A stretch of 51,355 nt of DNA from Burkholderiales bacterium (GCA_947446855.1 CANFIH010000009.1:1-51355); one strand, 5' to 3'. Positions 27,001 to 35,467 are shown, counted from the first letter of the stretch. Notes: generated from the letters alone by a model not told the origin. Translations and numbers: made by a program.

Positions 27001-27656
27001 CAGACGCGCGCTTCGTGCGCCTCAAAGTCATCGGCTGAAGTGAACTGGATCGGGTGCGTGGCGACCACCGGCAGCTTCATGCGCGCGGCCAGCTGCACGG
27101 CGGCGATCACATGGGCTTCATCCTCCGGGCGGCCGGCGCGCTGCAACTCCAGGTAATAGCGGTGGGTAAAGATGCCGGCCATCTGCAGCGCCACGTCGTG
27201 GGCACGCGCGGTATCGCCCTGCACCAGCGCCTGCCCGACCGGGCCGGCCTGGGCGCCGGAAAGGGCAATCAGGCCCTCGTTCAGTTCTTTCAACCAGGCC
27301 AGCTTGACCACGGCCAGCTGCTTGCCGCCGGTGGTGACCACGTTTTGCGTGTAGGCCCGGGCGATCAGCTCGGAGATGTTCAGGTAACCCTGCTTGTTTT
27401 GCACCAGCAGTACCATGCGCGACACCGCCAGCAGGTCGCCGCCCAGGCCCTCCAGCACCACTTCCGCGCCGATGAGGGGTTTCACGCCCTTGCCGCGGGC
27501 TTCCTTGTAGAGCTTGAGGGCACCGAACAGGTTGGAAAGGTCGGTGATAGCCAGGGCGGGTTGCTTGTCTTTGGCCGCCGCCTTGACGACTTCGTCAATG
27601 CGGCAGGTGGAGTCAACCACGGAAAATTCGGTGTGAAGGCGCAGGTGTACAAACAT
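24090..27656 (-). CDS. dnaE: DNA polymerase III subunit alpha
   Basis: DnaE is the catalytic subunit of the replicative polymerase. The ATG at 27656 gives M-F-V-H-L-R-L-H-T-E-F-S, the standard N terminus of the PHP domain; the upstream 28 codons in frame are not conserved sequence. The 1188 residues are full length. Catalytic Asp are in P-D-F-D-I-D-F-C (about 404-408) and V-K-F-D-F-L-G-L (about 575). G-P-G-R-G-S-G-A-G-S-L-V and F-N-K-S-H-A-A-A-Y-S are other signatures. The C-terminal OB-fold and tau-binding part ends near residue 1188. The gene is alone on this strand and not truncated. Confidence 0.97.
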   Translation of the reverse strand: MFVHLRLHTEFSVVDSTCRIDEVVKAAAKDKQPALAITDLSNLFGALKLYKEARGKGVKPLIGAEVVLEGLGGDLLAVSRMVLLVQNKQGYLNISELIARAYTQNVVTTGGKQLAVVKLAWLKELNEGLIALSGAQAGPVGQALVQGDTARAHDVALQMAGIFTHRYYLELQRAGRPEDEAHVIAAVQLAARMKLPVVATHPIQFTSADDFEAHEARVCIADGEILGNAKRVRRFTREQYFKSMAEMEALFADIPSAIANTLEIAKRCSLSLVLGKPQLPEFPTPLVDGVRMTPDDYFRYTSHEGLKERMLHLFPKEAEREAAMPEYVERLEFEIGTILKMGFPGYFLIVGDFINWAKKNGCPVGPGRGSGAGSLVAYALKITDLDPIKYKLLFERFLNPERVSMPDFDIDFCQTNRNLVIDYVKDKYGKDAVSQIATFGTMAARGVVRDVGRVLDMSYTFCDGISKLIPNKPGTSVTLQLPPTDGKKNDKYVYASEAEPILAEREAKEEDVKTLLELARKLEGLTRNIGMHAGGVLIAPGKLTDFCPLYQQPGSESAVSQYDKDDVEAIGLVKFDFLGLATLTILEIAREFIIKRHPGQENFAYENLPLDDAKVYRLFQEGTTEAVFQFESSGMQRMLRDAKPTRLEDLIALNALYRPGPMDLIPSFVARKHGREVIEYPHPLVADMLSETYGIMVYQEQVMQTAQILGGYSLGGADMLRRAMGKKKAEEMAEHRAIFRAGAAKKDISEQKADEVFDLMEKFAGYGFNKSHAAAYSLLAYHTAWIKVHYTAEFFCANMTVEMDDTDKLKVLFQDAEKMGLSFEPPNVNRGVHRFEPISDKQIRYGLGAVKGTGQQAIEAIVAAREGRGPTAEAGPFTSLFDFARRVERGRINKRCVEALIKAGAFDTLQLNRASLVASIDLAFDFAAASVANANQCGLFDMADDDHGSSSQEPDLVEVTPWGVKERLTFEKTAIGFYLSGHLFDEVETEVRKFAKRPIEELLDTREPQLLAGIVNDLRVINGQRGKLGLFKLDDKSATIEARADEALLNAHKNLLKDDELIIAMGKAQPDRFSGGMQFTIQQIWSLEQARCRFGKYLRITVNGRAPDIARLVKEFPAQREQSEQGELVRGLGIRLQLARTVEEPVDGCKGAEVVLALGEEAKFYPTDTALASWRAQADQGRAVIAYD

Positions 27657-28211
27657 CTGTTGATTGTAGGTTTGTGAGGGGTTCACTGCCGTGGTGGTGT
27701 TGTTCCCTGCGGGGCTTTTGTAGCCCCCCCTATCCCCCAACCCCTTTCACCCCCGCCGGGGCGAAAGGGGAGCCAGTGCGGACAGCCGATTTGGTTGCTT
27801 CGCGCCGGTTGCGGAATTACCGGCGGGAGGTTGCCACTGCTGTTGTGTGCCCACAGCTCCGGGCTGCAGTTTCGAGCGCTGGGCGGCGGGTCTGAATATG
27901 GGTCTGGGCGCATGACGTCCCCAAGGATTTGGGCGTCAGTGTCACCGGGTTGTCCCCCTGTAGGCGCACCCACCCGCACCCCAGGGATGGTGGATCGGGT
28001 GTCCGGGCGTCGGCCCCATTCGCCGTTGCCACAGAGCGGGCGGACCAGCAGCCTGGTTAACGAAACCAAGTCGGCGAACCGCAACCAGCCGCCGGCGAGC
28101 GTGGGCCAGAGAACGGATACCCGGTCCGCCAGCCCCACCCACACCGCAAAGGCATTCGCCAGTCCACGAAGCACGAATGTCCAGGACACACAACTCCGTA
28201 AAATCAACAGC
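27657..28211. other. Intergenic region between dnaE and trhO
   Basis: 555 bases between the divergent dnaE and trhO starts. A hairpin-forming sequence lies at 27741-27770: CCCCTTTC at 27741-27748 pairs with GAAAGGGG at 27763-27770 around a G/C-rich centre. It resembles a dispersed extragenic repeat of Comamonadaceae by memory. The remainder has open shadow frames on both strands but no recognisable protein and no clear riboswitch. Promoters for both genes should be here but I cannot place them with confidence. Confidence 0.6.
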
Positions 28212-28967
28212 GTGAACTCCATCCTCAACATCTCCACCTACAAATTCGTCCCCCTGCCCGACGCTGCTGTGCTGCGCGAACTGCTACTGCAACGCGCCAA
28301 TGCCCTGCACCTCAAAGGCACCATCCTGCTGGCGGAGGAAGGCATCAACCTGTTTCTGGCCGGGCCCGAATGGTATGTGCGCGGCTTTGTCGCGCAGTTG
28401 CACGGCGACGCGCGCTTTGCTGACATAGCTCCCAAAGAAAGCTGGTCTGACACACAGCCCTTCAAGAAAATGCTGTGCAAGGTCAAGCGCGAAATCATCC
28501 GCATGGACCACCCCACCATCCAGCCCGCGCGTGGCCGCGCGCCCGCCGTGGCACCCGCCACCGTCAAGCGCTGGCTGGACCAGGGCCATGACGACAATGG
28601 CCGCCCGGTGGTGACGCTGGACACGCGCAACGACTATGAGGTGGACGCCGGCACCTTTAACGGCGCGATCGACTGGCGCCTGACCAAGTTCACCGAGTTT
28701 CCCCAGGCCGTACGCGACCACAAAGCGGAGTTGGAAGACAAGACCGTGGTCAGTTTCTGCACCGGCGGCATCCGCTGCGAGAAGGCCGCCATCCTGATGC
28801 ACGAACTGGGTCTGGAGCATGTCTACCAGATCGAAGGCGGCATCCTCAAGTACTTTGAGGAAGTGGGCGGCGCCCACTACAGCGGCGGCTGCTTTGTGTT
28901 TGACGAACGGCGTGCAGTGGACGCCCAACTCAAGGCCGCACCGGAACTGGTGAACCCGGACGCCTGA
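28212..28967 (+). CDS. trhO: tRNA uridine(34) hydroxylase TrhO (rhodanese-like, YceA family)
   Basis: TrhO installs the 5-hydroxyuridine at tRNA wobble position 34 in an oxygen-dependent reaction. The 251 residues have an N-terminal acylphosphatase-like domain (N-I-S-T-Y-K-F, A-E-E-G-I-N-L-F-L-A-G) and a rhodanese domain from about residue 110 (L-D-T-R-N-D-Y-E-V-D-A-G). The active-site loop is F-C183-T-G-G-I-R-C189-E-K. The start is GTG at 28212; the frame is open about 400 bases further upstream but that part is not conserved-looking. The gene converges with thiQ: its TGA is directly next to the thiQ stop. Confidence 0.92.
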   Translation: MNSILNISTYKFVPLPDAAVLRELLLQRANALHLKGTILLAEEGINLFLAGPEWYVRGFVAQLHGDARFADIAPKESWSDTQPFKKMLCKVKREIIRMDHPTIQPARGRAPAVAPATVKRWLDQGHDDNGRPVVTLDTRNDYEVDAGTFNGAIDWRLTKFTEFPQAVRDHKAELEDKTVVSFCTGGIRCEKAAILMHELGLEHVYQIEGGILKYFEEVGGAHYSGGCFVFDERRAVDAQLKAAPELVNPDA

Positions 28968-29627
28968 CTACCAGACCGGTTGCAGGGCCCCCTGCGCCAT
29001 GCGCAGGCCCACGGCGCCCATGGCGCGGGCTTCCGCCTCGTCATGGGTCACCCACAATACGGCCATCTGACTGGCCGCGATATGGCTGCGGAATTCCTCG
29101 CGCAGTTGCACACGCAGCTGCGCGTCCAATGCAGAGAAGGGCTCGTCCAGCAGCAAAACACGCGGGCGTGTGATCAGTGCGCGGGCCAGCGCCACGCGCT
29201 GCTGCTCGCCACCGGAAAGCTGCCACACGCGGGAGCGCGCAAAGGCCTGCAGGCCAAAGCGCTGCAGCATGTCTTGCGCCTGCGCGCGCGCTTCGGCTTT
29301 ACCGATACGCTGCTCCACCAGGCCAAAGGCCACGTTGTCCTGCACGTTCAGGTGCGGGAACAGGGCAAAGTCCTGGAACATCAGCGCAAAGTGACGTTGC
29401 TCGGGTGGCAGGCCGGTGATGTCCTGCCCGTCCAGGCACACCGCCCCGCTGTCCAGCGGCTCCAGCCCGGCCACGATTTTCAGCAAGGTGCTTTTGCCGC
29501 TGCCTGAGGGGCCGAGGATGGCTGCCGTCTGGCCGGGCTGCACGCGCAGGTTCACCTCCCGCAGCAGCTGGCGCTTCTCACCCCGGCGGGGTTGCCAGGT
29601 CTTGCATACCGAGCGCAGTTCAAGCAT
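28968..29627 (-). CDS. thiQ: Thiamine ABC transporter, ATP-binding protein
   Basis: This is the ATPase of a thiamine/TPP importer. The 219 residues contain Walker A G-P-S-G-S-G-K-S-T, the signature L-S-G-G-E-Q-Q-R and Walker B V-L-L-L-D-E-P, with a switch His in W-V-T-H-D-E-A. The ATG at 29627 overlaps the end of thiP and has GGAGG upstream; a TTG one codon earlier is less likely. Thiamine specificity is assigned because the operon is thiB-thiP-thiQ behind a TPP riboswitch. Its length is typical of ThiQ, shorter than sugar-type ATPases. Confidence 0.92.
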   Translation of the reverse strand: MLELRSVCKTWQPRRGEKRQLLREVNLRVQPGQTAAILGPSGSGKSTLLKIVAGLEPLDSGAVCLDGQDITGLPPEQRHFALMFQDFALFPHLNVQDNVAFGLVEQRIGKAEARAQAQDMLQRFGLQAFARSRVWQLSGGEQQRVALARALITRPRVLLLDEPFSALDAQLRVQLREEFRSHIAASQMAVLWVTHDEAEARAMGAVGLRMAQGALQPVW

Positions 29628-31239
29628 CAAATACCTCCTGGGGCTCGCGCCGTTCGATCAGGACAAAGGCCGCCAAAGCCAGCAGCATCAGCACGCAGGA
29701 CAGCAGCATGGCGGCGTCCAGGTTGGCCGCACCCGGGCGGCCCAGACGCTGGTAGATCAGCGTGGTGAGCGTGGCCCACTCGGGGCGCGACAAAAACAGG
29801 GTGACGGCAAATTCGCCCACGGCCGTGGCCGCAGCAAACGCCACGCCACGACGCAAGGCCGGACGCAGCAAAGGAAAGGTGACGCGCCAGAACGCGCGCC
29901 AGGGACTCGCGCCCAGCGAGCGTGCCGCATCCAGATAATGCGCCGGCATGCTGTCCAGTGCCGAGGCCAAGGCCTTGGCCACAAAGGGGTAGGCCAGCAA
30001 CGCGTAGGCGGCGATCAGCAAGCCCACGCTGCCGGTCCACGTCGGGTACAGCAGCAACAGACCAAAGGCCACCATCACCGGCGACACCACAAAAGGTAAA
30101 AACACCAGGGTACGCAACAGCAGGGAGCGGCGCGCCGCCAGTGCGTGCGCCAGGCCCAGCGCCGTGGCCAATAGCACGGCCGGGATGGAAAATCGCAGGG
30201 TGTTCCACAAGGCCAGCAGCGTGTCGTCCTCCAGCAAAACACGCCAGGCGGCGCCCCCGCCGTCAGCGCCCGGGTTGCCATGGGCGCTGCCCTGGCCCGC
30301 GTCAAAAACCGGTAGCGCGCTGCACAGTGCCTTCCAGACAATGGCCAGCAGGGGCGCGGCGCACACCGCGCCGAGTAACAGCAAGGCGGCCAGCACAGCC
30401 AGCCACTGGTACCGGCCATGCGGCCTGCGCCGGGGCAAGCGGTCTGCCCGCGCGGGGGTGGCCAGGTTTCTTTCAATCGCGGCATAGGCCAGCGCCACGA
30501 GCAGCGTCAGCGCCATCATCCACAGCGACAGCACACCGGCCTGGCCCAGTTGCAGCTCATGCGCCACCAGGGTGTAGATCTCCACCTCGGCCGTGGCATA
30601 GCCCTGGCCGCCCAGCACCAGGGCCAGGCCGAAGCCGGCAAAGCAATACATAAACACCAGGCACAAGGCCGACATCAGCCAGGGCGCAATGGCCGGCCAC
30701 TCGATACGCCAAAAGGCACGCCAGGGCGTCGCCCCCAAGCTGCGCGCCGCAGCCAGGCGCGAGGCACTCACCTGGGACAGCGCATCCACCCCGGCCCGCA
30801 CCACCACACACAGGTTAAAAAACAAATTGCCATACAGCAGCAGCCACGGTGTGCCCTGCAAGTCCGGCCCGCCCAGCCGCGTGAGCAGGCCCTGCGGCCC
30901 CAGCAGAGCCAGCACGCCCATGGCGGCCACCAGGGTCGGCACGACAAAGGGCAGCATCAGGGCGCGCAGCACCACGCTGCGGCCCATAAACTCAAAGCGC
31001 GCCAGCACCCAGGCAATCGGCAGCCCCAGGACCAGTGCCGTCACGCAGGTGATGGAAGCCTGCAATAACGACCAGGCCATGCGCCAGCGCAAATAGCTGT
31101 CCTGCCAGGGCGCCCACAGTGCAGACAGCCCCGCATCACTGCCCTGCCAGCCTTCCTGCAGCAGGCGCAGGGCGGGCGCCACCAGCGCCAGCAGCAGAAA
31201 GATCAGGGGCACCAGCGCCACAGACCCGGCGCGCAACAT
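29620..31239 (-). CDS. thiP: Thiamine ABC transporter, permease ThiP
   Basis: ThiP forms the membrane channel. The 539 residues make up a fused two-lobe permease with about twelve membrane helices, and each lobe carries an EAA-like loop: A-A-R-S-L-G-A-T-P-W-R-A-F-W-R near residue 180 and A-A-R-S-L-G-A-S-P-W-R-A-F-W-R near 445. I prefer ATG 31239, preceded by AAGGGGG; in-frame starts at 31254 and 31275 would overlap the end of thiB and lack a good ribosome binding site. It overlaps thiQ by eight bases. Confidence 0.9.
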   Translation of the reverse strand: MLRAGSVALVPLIFLLLALVAPALRLLQEGWQGSDAGLSALWAPWQDSYLRWRMAWSLLQASITCVTALVLGLPIAWVLARFEFMGRSVVLRALMLPFVVPTLVAAMGVLALLGPQGLLTRLGGPDLQGTPWLLLYGNLFFNLCVVVRAGVDALSQVSASRLAAARSLGATPWRAFWRIEWPAIAPWLMSALCLVFMYCFAGFGLALVLGGQGYATAEVEIYTLVAHELQLGQAGVLSLWMMALTLLVALAYAAIERNLATPARADRLPRRRPHGRYQWLAVLAALLLLGAVCAAPLLAIVWKALCSALPVFDAGQGSAHGNPGADGGGAAWRVLLEDDTLLALWNTLRFSIPAVLLATALGLAHALAARRSLLLRTLVFLPFVVSPVMVAFGLLLLYPTWTGSVGLLIAAYALLAYPFVAKALASALDSMPAHYLDAARSLGASPWRAFWRVTFPLLRPALRRGVAFAAATAVGEFAVTLFLSRPEWATLTTLIYQRLGRPGAANLDAAMLLSCVLMLLALAAFVLIERREPQEVFDA

Positions 31240-31261
31240 CGGCCCCCTTGCCATTTCAGAA

Positions 31262-32293
31262 TTACTTGAGAACAACCTTGGTCCAACGTGCTACCCATTG
31301 AACGTCTTTGGCGGCCAGGTCCTGCTCGGCGGGTGCATCAAAGGACGCGGGTTCGGGTGCGAATTTCATGACCTCGGCACGGGCCGTGCCGCTCACGGCC
31401 GGGTACATCCACATCTCGGTCTGCAGTTGCTGCTGCACGGCGGGCGAACGCAGAAACTCGATGAATTTCTCTGCAGCCGCGCGCTGCGTCCCGCCCTTGA
31501 CCAGGGCCACACCCTCTACCTGACGGAACACCGCACCGGGCAGGCTCAGGCTGGCCGTCGGTGGTTCGCTCGGCTTGTCTTTGGCATAAAACAGTTCGGC
31601 GGCCGGGCTGGTGGCATAGCTCACCACCAGCGGGTATTTGCCGCCGTTGCGGGAAAAGTCGGTGTAGTAGGCCTCGGTCCACCCCTTGGCCACTTTCATG
31701 CCACCGGCACGCATGCGCGCCCACCATTCAAAAGCCTTCTCTTCGCCCAGGGCGCCTAGGGTGGCCAGCAGGAAAGCATTGCCGGGACTGGAGGTGGCCG
31801 GGTTCTCCACCACCAACAGTTTGGCAAACGCCGGTTGCGCGAGTTCTTCCAGGGACTTGGGCAACGGCGTACCGCTCTTGGCAAACCAGGCCTTGTCGTA
31901 ATTGAGGGTGACGTAGCCGTAGTCCACTGCCAGCAGCGGCGCGCTCAGCGGTGCCTTCGGATTGGCCGTGGCAGCCGGGCCGCTGTAGCCATCCAGCACA
32001 TGGGCCGCCAGCGCTTTGGGCGCCAGTGCGTTGTCGATGCCAAACACCACATCGGCAATCGGGTTGGCGCGGGTCAGGATGAGCTTGTTGAGCATCTCCC
32101 CCGCGTCTCCCGCCTTGGCGATACTGAGCTTCACGCCCGCTTCTTTTTCAAACTGGGCCAGCAGTGGCTTGGGTACCGCAAAGGAGCTGTGCGTCAGCAC
32201 CCTCAGCTCGGCCATTTCGGCGCTGTGTGCGCTGCCGACCGCCAACAGGCTTGCCGCAGCGGCCGCCAGAAAAGAAAAAATCCCGTGTTTCAT
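31262..32293 (-). CDS. thiB: Thiamine ABC transporter, substrate-binding protein
   Basis: ThiB is the periplasmic receptor for thiamine and its phosphates. ATG 32293 has AAGGAG at the right distance and gives a signal peptide of about 24 residues ending A-H-S-A. The mature start L-R-V-L-T-H-S-S-F-A and the stretch V-F-G-I-D-N-A-L are the usual ThiB/TbpA motifs, as are Y-G-Y-V-T-L-N-Y-D and the N-P-A-T-S-S-P-G-N loop. The 343 residues fit. The open frame continues upstream into the riboswitch and should not be taken as coding. It is the first gene of thiBPQ. Confidence 0.93.
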   Translation of the reverse strand: MKHGIFSFLAAAAASLLAVGSAHSAEMAELRVLTHSSFAVPKPLLAQFEKEAGVKLSIAKAGDAGEMLNKLILTRANPIADVVFGIDNALAPKALAAHVLDGYSGPAATANPKAPLSAPLLAVDYGYVTLNYDKAWFAKSGTPLPKSLEELAQPAFAKLLVVENPATSSPGNAFLLATLGALGEEKAFEWWARMRAGGMKVAKGWTEAYYTDFSRNGGKYPLVVSYATSPAAELFYAKDKPSEPPTASLSLPGAVFRQVEGVALVKGGTQRAAAEKFIEFLRSPAVQQQLQTEMWMYPAVSGTARAEVMKFAPEPASFDAPAEQDLAAKDVQWVARWTKVVLK

Positions 32294-32369
32294 CAATGCT
32301 CCTTGGTTCAGTGCGCCCGCTGCAGGACGCATCAAAAACCAAAAATCACGTGCAACACGGGAGGGGCTT

Positions 32370-32460
32370 TTCACACTTCCTACGCTGGCATTACCCAGTT
32401 CAGGTTCTTGGGGTATCTCTCAGTCCGTCTTGCGACGAACACCCCCGGCGAGGTGTGAAT
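32370..32460 (-). promoter_or_regulatory. TPP riboswitch (THI element) upstream of thiB
   Basis: Read on the minus strand, a 7-bp P1 stem TTCACAC/GTGTGAA closes the element (32453-32459 with 32370-32376). Inside are the invariant CTGAGA followed by GATACCC, then GAACCTGA, CTGGGTAATGCCAGCGTAGG-like sequence and the closing GAAG. These are the universal conserved parts of the TPP aptamer. About 75 bases separate it from the thiB start. It should lower thiBPQ expression when TPP is plentiful. I see no clear T-rich terminator, so the mechanism may act on translation; I could not identify the exact sequestering helix. Confidence 0.95.
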
Positions 32461-32513
32461 TGTAGGCGCTAGGCAATCAACGCCGGAATGCAGCGCCGCG
32501 CAGGGCCAACACG

Positions 32514-34058
32514 CTAAACGACCGGGTGAATCACCTTGCTGCTGGGCTCGGCCTCGTTCTCCACCCACCAGTTCACCCACAGGCGCTGCGCCGGGTCGTC
32601 CATGGCGTCGGGCTCAATGGTCATGAAATTGCGTGCACCGATGATGCGGCGCGAGGTGGTGGGAAATTCGTACATGGCCGCGGTGATGCCGCGGTCCACC
32701 GTTTCCACCCGCAAGCAGGCCTGCTCCAGGAAATAGCGCGCCATTGCCACCGGCGGCGTGTGCACGATGCCGCTGCTGGTCACCTGGTTGATCACACAGG
32801 CGTTGTTGTCTGCGCTGTCGCGCCGCGACTCCAGCACACCGACCGCCGCTACATGCACGTCGCCACTCACCACGGTGACGCGACAGGCTTGCGCTTTGCT
32901 ATAGGCAAACAGGCGGTGAATCAGGCGCAAACGCTCCGCGCGGTGCGCCGCGCTGGTCCAGTGGTCGCGCAGGTCGTCTTCAAGCTCCTGCTGGCCCGGC
33001 AAAACACCCAGCATTTTCTCCAGCAACTCAAAGCTGGGGTGCACCACCGGGATGCTGCTCATCACCACCAGATGCTGCATATCCTGTTGCGCATCCAGCC
33101 ACTGGTAGGCCGCAGCCCAACTGGCTTCGCTCATGACCTGCGCACTTTGCAGATTGCCAGCCTGGCGGCGCTCGGGGCTGCGCTCGCTGCGCATGTCCAG
33201 CGCCAAAAGGCCCATGCCGCCCATGCGGTACCCGGCCGTAAAAGCACCCTGCCCCGGCAGCGTACAGGGCGGCGGCGTACCGACCAGGCTGTGGCGCTGA
33301 AACAGCGCGAAACAGGTTTTGGCAATGGCGAACACGCCCTGGTACACCGGGCAATCGTGGTCTTCCAGCGGGTAGGAGCCCCAGCCGTCAAAAATATCGT
33401 GGTCGTCCCACATCATCACGCCGGGCAGGCTGGCCATGGTCAGTGCCACTTCCGCTTGCGACCACTTGCCGAGGTAAAGGTTTTCAAAAAATGCCGTCAC
33501 CTGCGTCTGCATGGCCGCAGACCACGGGGCCTTGCGCCGCTGGTCACGCGGCAACTGACTCCAGGCCACGATATCCGGGCAGGTCGGATCCTGCCAAAAG
33601 GTATCGGTGTAGACCTGATCGCCGCCCAGCAATAGCACATGGTAAGGGCCGAAGCTGCGGCCATTGATGCGTTCACGCCCGGCATGCAGATTCATCAGCC
33701 GCGTCCACAAGGCGTTCTTGTCCACTACCCCCTTCATCAAGGACGGGCTGGAGAAACCATTGCAGGACGCATAGGCCATGCGCGGTGCCTCACCCACGGC
33801 AGGCACATAGAAGGCGTTGCTTTGGCCATCCACCTTGTAGCTGATGCGCTGCGCAACGGTACCCATTGCCACCGCCAGCGTGCCGCGCCACGCCGTGGCC
33901 CCGGTTTGCAGGGTGCACAAGCGCTGGAACGGGTCGCTGGTGCTTGCGCCTTGCAGCGCGGGTGGCGTGGCTGCATCCGTTACCACCAGGATGCTGACGC
34001 ACCACTGCTGGTTTTGGATGCCGAGGAATTGCAGAACCGGGCCGAGCAGAGTTGCCAT
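32514..34058 (-). CDS. PhoD-like metallophosphatase (alkaline phosphatase D family)
   Basis: This is a 514-residue protein of the PhoD/metallophosphatase superfamily. Metal-binding motifs are G-G-D-Q-V-Y-T-D near residue 150, W-D-D-H-D near 215, and S-G-D-V-H near 400. No signal peptide or twin-Arg motif is visible at the N terminus, so it is probably cytoplasmic, unlike classical secreted PhoD. The substrate is unknown; family members include phosphodiesterases and phospholipase D-like enzymes. It starts at ATG 34058 and has no linked genes on its strand apart from the distant thi operon, so it is probably transcribed alone. Confidence 0.85.
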   Translation of the reverse strand: MATLLGPVLQFLGIQNQQWCVSILVVTDAATPPALQGASTSDPFQRLCTLQTGATAWRGTLAVAMGTVAQRISYKVDGQSNAFYVPAVGEAPRMAYASCNGFSSPSLMKGVVDKNALWTRLMNLHAGRERINGRSFGPYHVLLLGGDQVYTDTFWQDPTCPDIVAWSQLPRDQRRKAPWSAAMQTQVTAFFENLYLGKWSQAEVALTMASLPGVMMWDDHDIFDGWGSYPLEDHDCPVYQGVFAIAKTCFALFQRHSLVGTPPPCTLPGQGAFTAGYRMGGMGLLALDMRSERSPERRQAGNLQSAQVMSEASWAAAYQWLDAQQDMQHLVVMSSIPVVHPSFELLEKMLGVLPGQQELEDDLRDHWTSAAHRAERLRLIHRLFAYSKAQACRVTVVSGDVHVAAVGVLESRRDSADNNACVINQVTSSGIVHTPPVAMARYFLEQACLRVETVDRGITAAMYEFPTTSRRIIGARNFMTIEPDAMDDPAQRLWVNWWVENEAEPSSKVIHPVV

Positions 34059-34175
34059 GGGATGCCTTCTTTCTTGGTTTGTTTATCGAAGCGCCCAAAG
34101 CTTTGCACGACCCCCGCAAATTTGCAAGGCCATGCGGGAACCCATGGCCCCTAGAATAAGCAGCACGCCGGCTAA

Positions 34176-34190
34176 AGGCCGCTTCGGCCT
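34176..34190. repeat. Short stem-loop in the leader of the secreted hypothetical gene
   Basis: AGGCCG-ctt-CGGCCT is a perfect 6-bp stem, 38-52 bases upstream of the gene at 34229. A second inverted repeat, GGCCATG (34128-34134) and CATGGCC (34143-34149), lies just before it. The bases after the stem contain no T-run, so it is not an obvious terminator. It may be a 5' leader structure or chance. Confidence 0.35.
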
Positions 34191-34228
34191 GTCGCATTGC
34201 CTGCCTTCACACCGAGAGGAAACCTGCC

Positions 34229-34660
34229 ATGAAACGTTTGATCCCGCTGCTCGTACTCAGCACGGCCTTGTGCAACGCCGCATTGGCACAAAGCAACAAG
34301 GCCAGCGAAGCCTCTGCCACGGGAGCTGCCAGCATCCTGGCCTCGCCGGTGCTGTCCCTGGAGGGCAAGCCGATCGAAGCATCTGCTGCGCTGGGCCTGG
34401 GCGGGGTGTTTCTGGTGGTGGGCGTAGCCCAGGGTGCCAGCGAGGTGGTGTCCTTGACCATCAAGGGCGTGGAAGCCGGCAGCACCTTTATTGTGAAGGC
34501 CTCCACCCTGGGTGTGAAAGCCGCCTCGGTCGTGGTGGGCAGCAGCCTTCGTGTAGTCGCGGAGTCCACAGGCTATGCGCTGATGGCATCCGGGCAACTG
34601 CTGGCCTTTATTCCCAACGCCATTGGCCAGGCGCTGCTCTACCAGTCGCAGGTGAAGTAA
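34229..34660 (+). CDS. Secreted small hydrophobic protein of unknown function (partner of DUF2145 gene)
   Basis: This 143-residue protein has a Sec signal peptide (about 1-20, ending A-L-A). The mature part is rich in Ala, Gly, Val and Ser with two hydrophobic stretches (about 52-70 and 90-115), no Cys after the signal peptide and few charges. I do not recognise the family. Its TAA directly abuts the ATG of the next gene, so they are surely co-transcribed and likely work together in the envelope. The ribosome binding site AGAGGAAA is good. Confidence 0.75.
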   Translation: MKRLIPLLVLSTALCNAALAQSNKASEASATGAASILASPVLSLEGKPIEASAALGLGGVFLVVGVAQGASEVVSLTIKGVEAGSTFIVKASTLGVKAASVVVGSSLRVVAESTGYALMASGQLLAFIPNAIGQALLYQSQVK

Positions 34661-35467
34661 ATGCGTGCCGTGCTGCGAACGCTTGGCGCACTGCTGCTGT
34701 GCGCCTGGCTGGCCGGTGCTGCGCTGGCAGGAACAGCCTGCTCGGACGCGCCCCCCAAACCGGCATCCATCCAGCAGGCCTTCCAGGCCGCGTACAGAAC
34801 GCACCAGCGTCTGGAGGCTTTGCAGCCACGGATTGCGCTGCTGGGCCGCGTGGGGCAAGACCTGTCGCAGTACGGGCTGCGCTACTCGCACATCGCCTTT
34901 GTGCAAAAAGACGCGGCCAGCGGGCAGTGGCGCACCACGCATTTGCTCAATGGCTGCAACAGCAACCAATCCGCCTTGTGGCAAGAGGGACTGGCCAACT
35001 TCTTTCTGGATGACCTGTTCGCCTACGAGGCCTTGCTGATCATCCCGTCGCCGGCGCTACAGGACAAGTTGCAGGCCATCGTGAGCAACCACGAACGCAT
35101 CCAGTCCATGCACCAACCGCTCTACAACATGCTGGCCTATCCGTTCTCTGAAAAGTACCAGAACTCCAACCAATGGGCGCTGGAGTTGCTCAGCGTTGCG
35201 CTGGCCCAGCAGGCCGGCTTGACTCCGGCTATTGCCACGCGCAAGCAGGCGCAGCAGTGGCTCAAGCTCACCAATTACGAGCCCAGCACGCTCAAACTGA
35301 GCCCCTTCACGCGGCTGGGGGCACGCATGTTCCGCGCCAATGTGGCGTTTGACGACCACCCCGATGAGCGCAGGTTTGCCGACAAGATCGACACCGTGAC
35401 GGTGGAGTCCATGGCCGGCTACATCCGGCAGGTGGATGCAGCCAGCAGCAGCGAAGTGATTCGTTAG
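34661..35467 (+). CDS. DUF2145 family secreted protein
   Basis: This protein of 268 residues has a signal peptide of about 24 residues ending A-L-A. The body resembles DUF2145: G-Q-D-L-S-Q-Y-G-L-R-Y-S-H-I-A-F, then H-L-L-N-G-C and, further on, N-S-N-Q-W-A-L-E-L-L. The conserved S-H, C and Asn/Gln pattern recalls permuted papain-like NlpC/P60 or YiiX-type hydrolases, which would suit a periplasmic amidase or peptidase role; this is inference. It is coupled to the upstream secreted gene and converges with the flavodoxin gene, their ends overlapping by four bases. Confidence 0.82.
   Translation: MRAVLRTLGALLLCAWLAGAALAGTACSDAPPKPASIQQAFQAAYRTHQRLEALQPRIALLGRVGQDLSQYGLRYSHIAFVQKDAASGQWRTTHLLNGCNSNQSALWQEGLANFFLDDLFAYEALLIIPSPALQDKLQAIVSNHERIQSMHQPLYNMLAYPFSEKYQNSNQWALELLSVALAQQAGLTPAIATRKQAQQWLKLTNYEPSTLKLSPFTRLGARMFRANVAFDDHPDERRFADKIDTVTVESMAGYIRQVDAASSSEVIR

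Noticed and set aside
27683-28237. 184-codon minus-strand frame between dnaE and trhO
   Set aside because: It crosses the hairpin repeat and looks like a translated extragenic repeat; no conserved features.
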